Source: Gleimia hominis
GTDB taxonomy: Bacteria; Actinomycetota; Actinomycetes; Actinomycetales; Actinomycetaceae
Assembly (NCBI RefSeq): GCF_032085515.1
Contig: NZ_JASXSX010000001.1
Location: 806,001 to 870,000 of the forward strand
Direction of reading: 5' to 3'
Length of the DNA: 64,000 nucleotides
Made by a program: the position numbers and the translations under genes. Shown in pieces: positions 18,698-26,557 of this stretch. The number at the start of each line of letters is the position of its first letter. The first letter of the stretch is position 1. The notes under the pieces are model-generated. The model made no database searches. It saw only the letters and a list, made by a program, of their open reading frames with translations, and was not told where the DNA came from.

Positions 18698-19672
18698 CTA
18701 GCAGCGTGCAGTTTCACGTGCGCGTTCGTTCGTTTCTTCACATGCGTGTTCGTTCGTTTCTTCGCGTGCGGTTCCGCGTGCGGGCAGGTTCGTTTCTTCG
18801 CCTGAGGGCAGAGCGCGGTTGCGTTGGAACCGTGCGGTTAGAAGACCTCGGCGCGGGGCGACTAAAAACAGAACAATGAAGATGAGGGTGAGGACACAAA
18901 CGATTGAGGCGCCGGTGGGGATGTCGAGGGCCCAAGAGAAGTACAGGCCGAAGAAGGAGCCGACTCCACCGAGTGTGGCGGCGAGCGCCATCATTGGGAC
19001 CATCCGGTCCGTCAGCATCCGCGCTGCTGCCGGAGGGGCAACCAGTAGAGCTAAGACCAGCACGTTACCGATGGTGCGCACGGAAATGACTACCGCGCCG
19101 GCCACGCAGGCGTACAGGAGGATGTCGAGGAGCATAACGGGCAGTCCCATTGCGCGGGCCATTTCGCGGTCCAACGCGACCATCGTCAGGTGCTTGTGCC
19201 ACACCATGAGGGGGGTGAGCACGAGCATGCCTATGCCCGCGGTCACGGCGATATCCCAGTTGGTTACGCCCGTGATTGATCCAAACAGGAACGAGGATAG
19301 GGACGCGGAGTACGCCTGCGAAGTGGAGATGACAATCACCCCCACTGCGAACGCACCAGCGAAAAGGATACCGATCAGAGCGTCTTCTTTGATCCGCCGA
19401 TGCTGAGACAGGACGGCGACGAGTACAGCGACGCTCACGCCGGCGATCGCCCCTCCGGCTACTAGGGACCCGCCCAGTACGAAAGCGATGGCGATGCCGG
19501 GAAAAACGGCGTGCGCAACTGCGTCCCCGATGAACGCCATGCCGCGCAGCACCACGTGGGTTCCGACGATTCCGCACAGGGTCGCGGCTAGAACCGCGAT
19601 TATCAGGGCTTTTGGGAGGAAAGACAAAACGGGGTTCGTCATGTCGAGTAGAAAATCGAAGAAGGAAATCAC
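18698..19672 (-). CDS. Anchored-repeat ABC transporter permease (ZnuB/MntB family)
   Basis: A 324-aa integral membrane permease of the metal ABC-3 family, with about eight hydrophobic helices and family blocks HVVLRGMAFIGDAVAHAVFP, EDALIGILFAGAFAVG and ALLVAPPAAARMLT. I chose GTG at 19672, which overlaps the ATPase stop (GTGA) and is preceded by GGAGG seven bases away; the frame is open further upstream but lies inside the ATPase gene. The last 50 residues form a charged cytoplasmic tail with EETNxxA repeats encoded by a 24-bp tandem repeat. The operon context says it pairs with the ATPase and the split binding protein upstream. Zinc or manganese is the likely substrate by family, but not shown. 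Confidence 0.9.
   Translation of the reverse strand: MISFFDFLLDMTNPVLSFLPKALIIAVLAATLCGIVGTHVVLRGMAFIGDAVAHAVFPGIAIAFVLGGSLVAGGAIAGVSVAVLVAVLSQHRRIKEDALIGILFAGAFAVGVIVISTSQAYSASLSSFLFGSITGVTNWDIAVTAGIGMLVLTPLMVWHKHLTMVALDREMARAMGLPVMLLDILLYACVAGAVVISVRTIGNVLVLALLVAPPAAARMLTDRMVPMMALAATLGGVGSFFGLYFSWALDIPTGASIVCVLTLIFIVLFLVAPRRGLLTARFQRNRALPSGEETNLPARGTAREETNEHACEETNERARETARC
18719..18802. repeat. 24-bp repeat in the permease C-terminal tail
   Basis: Units 18719-18742 and 18743-18766 differ at few positions and a third partial copy lies at about 18785-18802. On the coding strand each encodes EETN followed by a short Ala/Arg segment. Confidence 0.75.
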
Positions 19673-20451
19673 GACGCCACCTCCACGGCATGTGCGACGC
19701 GTTCGCGCCGAGAGATTACGGCGTGCACGGTTGCGATTAATGGTGAGGACGCGCGCACCCCGAACGCGTCGACCCACATCTGCGGGTCGGCAAGGCCCCG
19801 CGGATGTCCCTGTGCGTGCACCGTGCGGTTGAGGAGGATCACGCGGTCCGCAGTGTCGAGGGCCTGCCCGATGTCATGGGTGGACATGAGCGTGGTTTTC
19901 CCGGTTTCCGTAAGGTGTTGCAGCAGGTCTGTGAGCGTGTCGATTGTGGGTTGGTCCAGACCGGTGAACGGTTCGTCGAGGACGAGCACGTCCGGGTCTG
20001 TGACCAGTGCACGCGCCAGGAGTACACGTTGCCGCTGCCCACCGGATAGTTCCCCTACTTGGCGTTGGCTCATATTGGTCATGCCCACGAGGTCCAGGGC
20101 TCGCTCCACTCGTTCTATGTCGGCCGTGGAGGTTAGGTGTAGCAGCTTTTGTGTGGGAAGAAGGCCAAGTTGCACTACTTGGGCGACGCTCACTGGGAAG
20201 TCCCAGGCGAACGCCCGAGTTTGGGGGACGTACCCGACGCGGCCACGTACATACGCGCTACCAGTGGATTTCACGAGCCCCAGCAGAGCCCGGATGAGCG
20301 TGGTTTTCCCCGCTCCGTTTGGACCAATGAGAGTCGCGAACTCACCGGTGTGCACGGTTGCGTTCACGTTCTGCAACACGGACCGCCCACCTAGGTGCAC
20401 AGACAGCGCTTCCACGCTTATGGCCGCGCGCTGATCATTTAAGCTCTTCAC
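19669..20451 (-). CDS. Anchored-repeat ABC transporter ATP-binding protein
   Basis: A 260-aa ABC ATPase of the zinc/manganese (ZnuC/MntA-like) group. Walker A GPNGAGKTT is at residues 43-51, the Q-loop at VPQTRAFAWDFPVSV (about 75-89), signature LSGGQ at 135-139, Walker B VLVLDEP at 155-161 and the switch histidine in STHD at 192. The GTG start overlaps the stop of the upstream surface-protein gene by four bases, and its own stop overlaps the permease GTG. The tight overlaps mean the surface protein, ATPase and permease are made together. Confidence 0.93.
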   Translation of the reverse strand: MKSLNDQRAAISVEALSVHLGGRSVLQNVNATVHTGEFATLIGPNGAGKTTLIRALLGLVKSTGSAYVRGRVGYVPQTRAFAWDFPVSVAQVVQLGLLPTQKLLHLTSTADIERVERALDLVGMTNMSQRQVGELSGGQRQRVLLARALVTDPDVLVLDEPFTGLDQPTIDTLTDLLQHLTETGKTTLMSTHDIGQALDTADRVILLNRTVHAQGHPRGLADPQMWVDAFGVRASSPLIATVHAVISRRERVAHAVEVAS

Positions 20452-21761
20452 GCGCTTGCACCCCCAGCCGAGTCATCGCCCCCGCGTGGTCCCTGTGCCT
20501 GGTGGGTCCCCTCGCTCCCGCGGGTACTTTCGTTTTCGCGCGGGTCCTTGGTTGCGATCGGGAGCTCGGTTTCGGGGGTACGCTGGGTTTCACCTGTGGG
20601 GGTACCTTGGGTGCGGGCGCTTTGCCCCGTGGGGGTATCTTGAGTGCGGACGCGCATTTGCCGACGCAGTTTCGCATTGTGCCGCAGGTAGATACCGACG
20701 CCACCGGCGAGAATCAGTGCGCCCACCACGAGCACTACGATCAGCATCGTGGGCACCGAGTCTTGCTCCGCATTCTGCTGCGATTCCTGGCTGTTTTCCC
20801 GGGTGGTTGCGGATCCGGATGCACCCTGAGTTTCCGCCCCTTCCGACTGCGCGGCCCCAGCGCCATCCTGTGCTTGCCAAGTGGCGTCAAAAGCTTGCGC
20901 GGAATCCGCGCCTCCCACTGCGAACCGCAACGTAGCTTCCCCGCTCAGACCCGGGTTCTTCCCATCCCCATCCGTGGTGATGCGCATGCGCACTAAGTGC
21001 ACGCCGGGGCGCGAGAACACCCAGTTCGCATGCGTGTGCGTGTTGCGTTCAACCCAGAGTTTGCGCGGCTGACCTTTTTGCGACGACCACAGCACTTGCG
21101 GCTGCGAGAACCCACCGGCTTGCTCAAACACCGTGAAGGTACCCTCACCGGAATGCCCCACGTATTCAAACGTGACCCCCCGCGTATCACCCAGGGTGGG
21201 GGACTGCGTATTCCACCCAATCCACGGCACATTCGCGATCTGCGCCTGCGGACTAGCCCACACGGCGTCCCCCGCTTTCGCCCCCGTGAACGTGAAATCC
21301 CCACTGTCGGGAAGCACCTGTTTCGCTGGTTCCCCCAGTTCGAACACGACGTCATCCAAACTGCGCCACACCGGTTTTTCTTCCGAATCGTCCCGCAGCT
21401 GCAAAGACAATTTCCCCTGTTCAATCACGGGCGAAATATCCATGTGCCCGGCCTTAACGACCTTGCGCGTCCCCGGTTTCGCCTGTTCTTCATCGCCGGA
21501 AACCGTTTGGTCCAGATCGTTATTGTCCATTGGCTGTGTGCCTAGCTGCGTACCCAGCTGCATGCGCGGCGTGGAATGGATTTGCTTGAGGGACTGCGCC
21601 GCTGCTTGCGCCCCCGTGACCGGTGCGACGGCGAAACACCCGCAGGCCAGGGTAGCTACAGCGCAAACGAGGGCGGTACGCAACCGGGGTTTTTGTGTCT
21701 GTGCCTGGCCTTGCCTCGCAGTGGTGGGGCGCATGCGTGTCGGTGGGATGGGCGGTGTCAT
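20448..21761 (-). CDS. Membrane-anchored surface protein with one anchored-repeat domain
   Basis: A 437-aa exported protein. A basic N-terminus and hydrophobic stretch (about 26-55) form a signal peptide. One TIGR03769-type domain runs from about 103 to 285: it opens with AGHMDISPV (104-112) and closes with THTHANWVFSRPG (241-253). A Gln/Ser/Glu-rich stalk leads to a membrane helix at about 336-358, then an unusually long cytoplasmic tail of about 80 residues rich in Thr/Pro/Gly/Glu with QxTPTG repeats. No sortase motif. The ATG overlaps the previous stop (TGATG) and has an AGGAGG site nine bases upstream. Probably presents a metal-binding domain close to the membrane transporter; function is inferred from operon and motifs. 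Confidence 0.85.
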   Translation of the reverse strand: MTPPIPPTRMRPTTARQGQAQTQKPRLRTALVCAVATLACGCFAVAPVTGAQAAAQSLKQIHSTPRMQLGTQLGTQPMDNNDLDQTVSGDEEQAKPGTRKVVKAGHMDISPVIEQGKLSLQLRDDSEEKPVWRSLDDVVFELGEPAKQVLPDSGDFTFTGAKAGDAVWASPQAQIANVPWIGWNTQSPTLGDTRGVTFEYVGHSGEGTFTVFEQAGGFSQPQVLWSSQKGQPRKLWVERNTHTHANWVFSRPGVHLVRMRITTDGDGKNPGLSGEATLRFAVGGADSAQAFDATWQAQDGAGAAQSEGAETQGASGSATTRENSQESQQNAEQDSVPTMLIVVLVVGALILAGGVGIYLRHNAKLRRQMRVRTQDTPTGQSARTQGTPTGETQRTPETELPIATKDPRENESTRGSEGTHQAQGPRGGDDSAGGASA

Positions 21762-23494
21762 CAGTGGTGTCCTCCTAGGCAGCGCAGTAGATTCTGCGCG
21801 TTCGCGGTCATCATTTTTTCGTAGCTGTTAACAGTTTCAGTAAAGGAATCCCCGTAGATCGGGCACACGCGAATGCCTTGCTGTTCGGCAGCGCGCTGCA
21901 GGTCATTGCTTGACCCGCTGGCGTTCGGTTCCAAGAACACTGCGTTCACTTTCAGATTCGTCAGTGTCCGGGTTAATGCGATCAAGTCGCGTGGTGACGG
22001 CTGGGTCGTTGGGGAAGAGGTGACAAAACCCGCGATGTTAATCCCATAGGCCGCGCTTAAGTACCCGTAGCCGTCGTGAGTTGTCACCAAGTTGCGTTTA
22101 GACGGGGGAATCTGTGCGATATTGGCCCGCATCTTCTGATCCACCTGCTCAAGGCGGCTTTGCAGCGCCTTCATGTTGCGCGCGTATTCCGCGGCCCCGT
22201 CTGGGTCCAGGCGAGAGAGCTGGTCCGCAATCGTTTGCGCGTACAAAATTGCGTTTTGCGCGTCGTGCCACAGGTGCGGATCCAACTCGCCGTGCACGTG
22301 TTTACCAATTACCCCTTGAGGCAGTAGGTAAACCTCAGAGTTTTGTGCCCCAATAAATCGAAACTGCGGGTCCGCGGGTACTTGCTGCAAAGTTTTGGAT
22401 GGAACTGAAACCACCACGTCCTCTGGGGCTTGCGAGAACTGCGTGTCCGACGTCCGGGTGCCGTTGGATCGGTTTTGCTCCCCCGATTCCCCCTTTGCGG
22501 CGGCCTCGTTTTTGTCTGCGGTTTCTGCTGCGTCCTCATTCTTGCGCGTGGGGCGGTCCCCTTGGATGGTGATGGCCCCTCGGGTGAAGTCCGCGGTAAT
22601 GTCCTGGTGTCCGCTAGTGAGCACGCGTTTATTCGAATCCGCAGGTACCCCCACTGCGAACGTGACGGTACGCGGCGGCAACGTTGTTTTTGTGCCGGTA
22701 ACGTGGGCGCGGATTCGCGCGCGGTACACGCCGGGGCGGGTGAATGCCCACGACACATGCGTGTGCGCCCCGGCGGGTAGTTCCACTTCTCGGTGGCTTG
22801 TCGAAAGCAGTACCTGAGGGGTACCGAACGTACCGGTCAGGTAGGCGAATAGTTGCCCCGGCCCTTCTACGTGGTCCAAATGCATCGTCACTGTGCTCGC
22901 CGCAGCCGTATTGTCTGAAGTCCCAGAGGTGCCAGAGTTTTCAGCGCTCCCAGAATCTCCAGAGTTTTCAGCGTTCTTAGAGTCTCCAGAGCTCTCAGAG
23001 TCTCCAGCGGGTTTCCCGATGGTGCGTAGCCCCAGCCAAACGGTGTCTAGTGCCGCGTCCTCCACCAGGGGAATCAGGCGCGCCCCCTGATCTTGCGCGG
23101 CTTGCGCAAGCGCGATTGCCTGCACACCCGGTTGCAGGTTTGCATCAATCGCCCGGGTCAACGCCTGTTCTTCTAGCATGAGGCCGTTGGTGAACACCAC
23201 GTCCGCGTTCGCCACATTGCGGATGTCACGCAAAGACGGCTCATAAGTGTGCGGATCAGACCCGGGTTTCATCAACCCGGTTACGCGCGCGCGGTTGCCC
23301 GCCACCTGCCGGGCGAGGTCCGTGATTATCGGGGTGGAGGTAACTGCGTTGATGCGCCCATCCGCCTCGAAGGTGTGCCGGTCGCATCCCACCGCGGTTA
23401 GGGGCAGTGCCGCGCACAGGCTAATAACGAGTGCGGGTAAACCAAAGTGGCGGACCCCAAACCGGGTGCGGATGCGAAAACGGGCAGACCTCAT
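21761..23494 (-). CDS. Split metal-binding lipoprotein of the anchored-repeat ABC transporter
   Basis: A 577-aa substrate-binding protein of the ZnuA/TroA cluster with the surface domain inserted into it. Signal peptide ends in a lipobox-like TAVGC with Cys37. The N-lobe (about 47-145) has the first metal ligand His82 in DPHTYEPS. Residues about 150-395 are an insertion: a Ser/Gly/Asp-rich linker, an anchored-repeat segment with AGAHTHVSWAFTRPG (241-255), then a new GHQDIT start (295-300). The ZnuA fold resumes with HGELDPHLWHD (401-411, ligand His407), TTHDGYGYL (His473) and YGDSF (Asp549). Four ligands of the family are therefore all present. ATG overlaps the previous stop (ATGA). Matches the family named TIGR03772. 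Confidence 0.9.
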   Translation of the reverse strand: MRSARFRIRTRFGVRHFGLPALVISLCAALPLTAVGCDRHTFEADGRINAVTSTPIITDLARQVAGNRARVTGLMKPGSDPHTYEPSLRDIRNVANADVVFTNGLMLEEQALTRAIDANLQPGVQAIALAQAAQDQGARLIPLVEDAALDTVWLGLRTIGKPAGDSESSGDSKNAENSGDSGSAENSGTSGTSDNTAAASTVTMHLDHVEGPGQLFAYLTGTFGTPQVLLSTSHREVELPAGAHTHVSWAFTRPGVYRARIRAHVTGTKTTLPPRTVTFAVGVPADSNKRVLTSGHQDITADFTRGAITIQGDRPTRKNEDAAETADKNEAAAKGESGEQNRSNGTRTSDTQFSQAPEDVVVSVPSKTLQQVPADPQFRFIGAQNSEVYLLPQGVIGKHVHGELDPHLWHDAQNAILYAQTIADQLSRLDPDGAAEYARNMKALQSRLEQVDQKMRANIAQIPPSKRNLVTTHDGYGYLSAAYGINIAGFVTSSPTTQPSPRDLIALTRTLTNLKVNAVFLEPNASGSSNDLQRAAEQQGIRVCPIYGDSFTETVNSYEKMMTANAQNLLRCLGGHH

Positions 23495-25329
23495 CGGTTG
23501 AAGCTACCCCGCTTCGCAGCGAGCTCACTGCGCCGCGTCGCAATAAAACCGAGCCCCAAGATCCCCATGCCTGCCGCAAGTACCCCCAGGGCAAGAGCAA
23601 GTGGAGAACTACCGGTTTGCGCCAACGCGCCGTTTTGCTGCTGGTCGGCACTGGGGGTACATTCTTCACCGTCGGGGGTTTGCCAAACGGTCTTGCTACC
23701 CACCGTGCTTCCCAGGTCAAAGTGGCCGGACATGGAACCGGAACCCACTTGGAACGACAGGTTCGCCACCGCAGTTTTCTTCTGCCCATTAATTGTTGCA
23801 GTTTGCGTGATCCCAACGCGGTAGGTACCCGGTTTTGAGAACACCCAGTTAGGGTGCACGTGCGTGTTGCGTGCGATCGTGACGGAACCGGAAGCTTTGT
23901 TGCCACTACCTTGGAACCATTCTTTCCCCACTACTTGCCCGAAGTTCCCAGATTCGTACACGAACATGGCGCCCGGGCCGCTGAATGACGTGAGTGTCCA
24001 CGTGACGTCACCGGTGGATTCTTGCAACAGTTTCGGGTCCATCGTGTTCGCCCCGAGCCAAGGCACCCCCTGCTGCTGCGTGGATCCGATGGCCCACACG
24101 TCCCCGGCGGCAACCGGCCCAAGTGCTTGCGGTAGTTTCTGCTTCGCACTCTCACCCAGCTGAAACACAATACTGTCCGCCGGCACGTTCTTTGCGGGGC
24201 TGGAACGGTCGTCTTTAATCTGCGCAACTAGTTCGTTGCCTTCCGACTGAACTTGCTGACATTGATCACTGCCGCCCGCGTTTTTGCCCGCGTTGCCTGC
24301 CTGTTGTGCAGTTGCGCTTGCCGTTGCGTCCGCTGCCTGGGTTTTGTCCGCGGCCCGGTTTTTGTGGGCGTCTTGCGTGTTCGCCGCATTTTCCTGAGGG
24401 GTTTGCCCATCCGTGGGCTGCGCGGCCCACGGTGCAGACCTGTCGTTCGTGGTGGCATCTTCGCGAGCTTTTGCAGTCGGGGTAGCGGTGGTGGCTGTGC
24501 CGTCCTTGTCTGCTACTACCCACGTGTAGGTAACCGGGGCGGATTCCACGGTTTTCTGCGCACCAGATGCGCGTGCAACCACGGTCATTTTGTACGTACC
24601 CGGAGCGGTGAATGCCCAGTTCAACGCGTTTTTACCGCCAGGTACCCCCGCAAACTTTGCGCCGGGAGTAATGGCGTAAGACGCTGTCTTCGCTCCTTTT
24701 GCGTCCGTTAGGATCGGCGCCCGCCCGTCTTTCTGGTTACCACCGAGGAGGTAGGCATCGCCGGGTCCCTCAACAGTTTTGAAGGTGAATGTCAGGTCCT
24801 CAAACTCTTCTCCAAGCGCTTGCGCGTTCCAGCTCGTGCGCACACCCGTTGGAGCGTCAGCAGGGTAGAAGAACGTGGATTTGCCGATCCCACGAATTTG
24901 CTTGGTCTGGTCCGATAATGCGGTCGGGGCGGGACGCAGAACCGGGTTGGCAGATGCGGACGGTGCCGCTGTCTTGTTCGCGTTGGTGCCGGGGACCGCG
25001 GGCATTTCTAGCTTGAGGGTACCTCGGTGGGGTTGGACGAAGAACATGTCCAGATCACCGGAAGTGGGCGCATCCTGCGTGGGAGTGGTTTTAGCGGAAG
25101 CGTTAATCAGCGACCAGAAAGTGCTGGTGGAAAGCGCGGCGGCTGAGGAAGCGTGCGCGGCCGAGGGGGTGTGCGCGGCGGTTTGGGCATGCGCTGGAGC
25201 GCCTGCAAGCGGGGTGGTTGCAAGCGGAGTGGTTGCGAGTGTGGCCGGGGTCGATGCGGCAAACGCGGGGCCGGTGGTTAAGCACAGTGCGCAGCCGGTG
25301 GCCAGGAGGGCACGGGTTTGGGGTTTCAT
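23491..25329 (-). CDS. Sortase-anchored surface protein with two anchored-repeat domains
   Basis: First gene of the six-gene operon, 612 aa. The signal peptide ends at about AFAA, followed by an Ala/Thr/Pro spacer. Domain 1 (about 90-275) lacks the histidines (SGDLDMFFV and KNALNWAFTAPG); domain 2 (about 365-530) keeps the HVHPNWVFSKPG motif. A free-standing SGHFDL follows near 535. The C-terminus is a sortase signal: LAQTG at about 570-574, a hydrophobic helix and a basic tail RRSELAAKR. I prefer the ATG at 25329 because GAGG is five bases upstream; the GTG at 25332 would be too close to it. Likely covalently wall-linked by sortase; ligand unproven. Confidence 0.87.
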   Translation of the reverse strand: MKPQTRALLATGCALCLTTGPAFAASTPATLATTPLATTPLAGAPAHAQTAAHTPSAAHASSAAALSTSTFWSLINASAKTTPTQDAPTSGDLDMFFVQPHRGTLKLEMPAVPGTNANKTAAPSASANPVLRPAPTALSDQTKQIRGIGKSTFFYPADAPTGVRTSWNAQALGEEFEDLTFTFKTVEGPGDAYLLGGNQKDGRAPILTDAKGAKTASYAITPGAKFAGVPGGKNALNWAFTAPGTYKMTVVARASGAQKTVESAPVTYTWVVADKDGTATTATPTAKAREDATTNDRSAPWAAQPTDGQTPQENAANTQDAHKNRAADKTQAADATASATAQQAGNAGKNAGGSDQCQQVQSEGNELVAQIKDDRSSPAKNVPADSIVFQLGESAKQKLPQALGPVAAGDVWAIGSTQQQGVPWLGANTMDPKLLQESTGDVTWTLTSFSGPGAMFVYESGNFGQVVGKEWFQGSGNKASGSVTIARNTHVHPNWVFSKPGTYRVGITQTATINGQKKTAVANLSFQVGSGSMSGHFDLGSTVGSKTVWQTPDGEECTPSADQQQNGALAQTGSSPLALALGVLAAGMGILGLGFIATRRSELAAKRGSFNR

Positions 25330-25354
25330 CACACCTCAATCTAAAAATCAATCA

Positions 25355-25377
25355 GTAATGAGAACAATTATCATTAC
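25355..25377. promoter_or_regulatory. 23-bp palindrome, Fur/Zur-family-like operator
   Basis: GTAATGA at 25355-25361 and TCATTAC at 25371-25377 are perfect inverted arms around a nine-base A/T-rich centre. The shape (TAATGA...TCATTA) resembles Fur-superfamily boxes such as Zur sites. It lies between the -10 element and the start of the minus-strand operon, overlapping the predicted start of transcription, as expected for a repressor site. The regulator is not in the window. Confidence 0.65.
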
Positions 25378-25378
25378 A

Positions 25379-25408
25379 AGGTTAGGTTTGAGGGAATGAA
25401 TGTGTCAA
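25379..25408 (-). promoter_or_regulatory. Promoter of the anchored-repeat operon
   Basis: Reading the minus strand, TTGACA (25408-25403), an 18-base spacer and TAACCT (25384-25379) form a sigma-70-like promoter. Transcription would start near 25372, inside the palindrome, about 43 bases upstream of the first ATG. Confidence 0.65.
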
Positions 25409-25489
25409 GCTCCGCCTGTTGGCATTGAGGTTTCTTTCAGCCAACTGTCGTAGCGTAGATTTGGCTAAACAAAGTGGGGAAGAGGACAT

Positions 25490-26338
25490 ATGGGTTCAAA
25501 TAGGCTTAAAACCGCTCTGCTGTTCGGCGTTCTGTGGGGCCTGCTGGGCGCAATCGGCGCTGGGTTATCCGCGTGGCAATCAACGCCAACATTTTTCTGG
25601 ATCTTCATGTTCGCGGGCGTGTTCATGTCCCTATACACGTATTGGAACTCAGACAAAATAGCGTTGCGGTCAATGCGGGCAGTGGCAGTGTCGTCGGAGC
25701 AGGAACCGCAGTTGTACGACGCAGTTGCGGAACTGTCTAGCAAGGCTGGTCAACCTATGCCAGCGATCTACATGGCGCCCACGCGCACACCGAACGCGTT
25801 CGCAACGGGTCGGAACCCGCAGCATGCAGCTGTGTGCGTAACGGAAGGTATCATGGAGCTTTTGGAGCCGCGTGAACTCCGTGCAGTGCTCGGCCACGAA
25901 CTGTCACACGTGTATAACCGAGACATTCTCACGTCCACGATTGCCGGTGGGATCGCCTCTCTAATTACTTCGATCGCGCAGATCTTCATGTTCGGCAGCT
26001 GGCGCTTGCGGAACGCGAACCCGCTGATCCCAATGCTAATGATTTTCTTGGCGCCCCTCGCGGCGACAATGCTGCAGCTGGGGATCAGTAGGACCCGTGA
26101 ATATGAGGCAGACCGCGCGGGCGCGTTGCTCAGTGAAGACCCGTTGGCGCTTGCGAGTGCTCTGCGCAAGTTGGAGCGAGGGAACACGCAGACACCGCTG
26201 CAGGCCACGCCGAACCAGCAGAACGTGGCTGCGATGATGATCACGAATCCTCTGCGTGGTGGAAAAGCGCAACTGTTCTCCACCCACCCACCAATCGCGG
26301 AGCGCATCGCTCGCCTCGAAAAAATCGCTGGCTACTAA
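25490..26338 (+). CDS. htpX: Membrane zinc metalloprotease HtpX
   Basis: A 282-aa M48 family integral membrane protease for quality control of membrane proteins. Two hydrophobic helices lie at about 8-28 and 33-52; the zinc motif HELSH is at residues 136-140, and the third ligand glutamate is in REYEAD near 203-208. Two further hydrophobic segments are at about 150-170 and 180-200. Length is normal. The ATG follows GAGGACAT. It is divergent from the metal-transport-like operon and shares a 160-base spacer with its palindrome, about 110 bases upstream of this ATG. Confidence 0.93.
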   Translation: MGSNRLKTALLFGVLWGLLGAIGAGLSAWQSTPTFFWIFMFAGVFMSLYTYWNSDKIALRSMRAVAVSSEQEPQLYDAVAELSSKAGQPMPAIYMAPTRTPNAFATGRNPQHAAVCVTEGIMELLEPRELRAVLGHELSHVYNRDILTSTIAGGIASLITSIAQIFMFGSWRLRNANPLIPMLMIFLAPLAATMLQLGISRTREYEADRAGALLSEDPLALASALRKLERGNTQTPLQATPNQQNVAAMMITNPLRGGKAQLFSTHPPIAERIARLEKIAGY

Positions 26339-26557
26339 AACGCCTAGGGGAATGCTGAGTGTCGTCCCGCCTGGAAGGTGGTAAGTAACCGGCCCGCCCG
26401 GAAGAGCCTGGCTACTGGCCGAAGTAGAAGGCGCCCTTCTACCCCATGTAGACGACAGCTCGCCTTCCGGTGGTTCCGCCTTCAGGCGGTTATCTCCTAC
26501 CGATAGTTGGTTTTCGCCAACCGATAGTTGGTTCTCTTATACCGCTACGTAGCTCGC
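26339..26557. other. Convergent spacer between htpX and yajQ
   Basis: No gene. It contains a hairpin with 8-bp stem at 26424-26442 (GTAGAAGG/CCTTCTAC), a CCGCC/GGCGG hairpin at 26476-26489 and two copies of ACCGATAGTTGGTT (about 26499 and 26519). These probably end both transcripts, though no T-run is attached. Confidence 0.55.
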
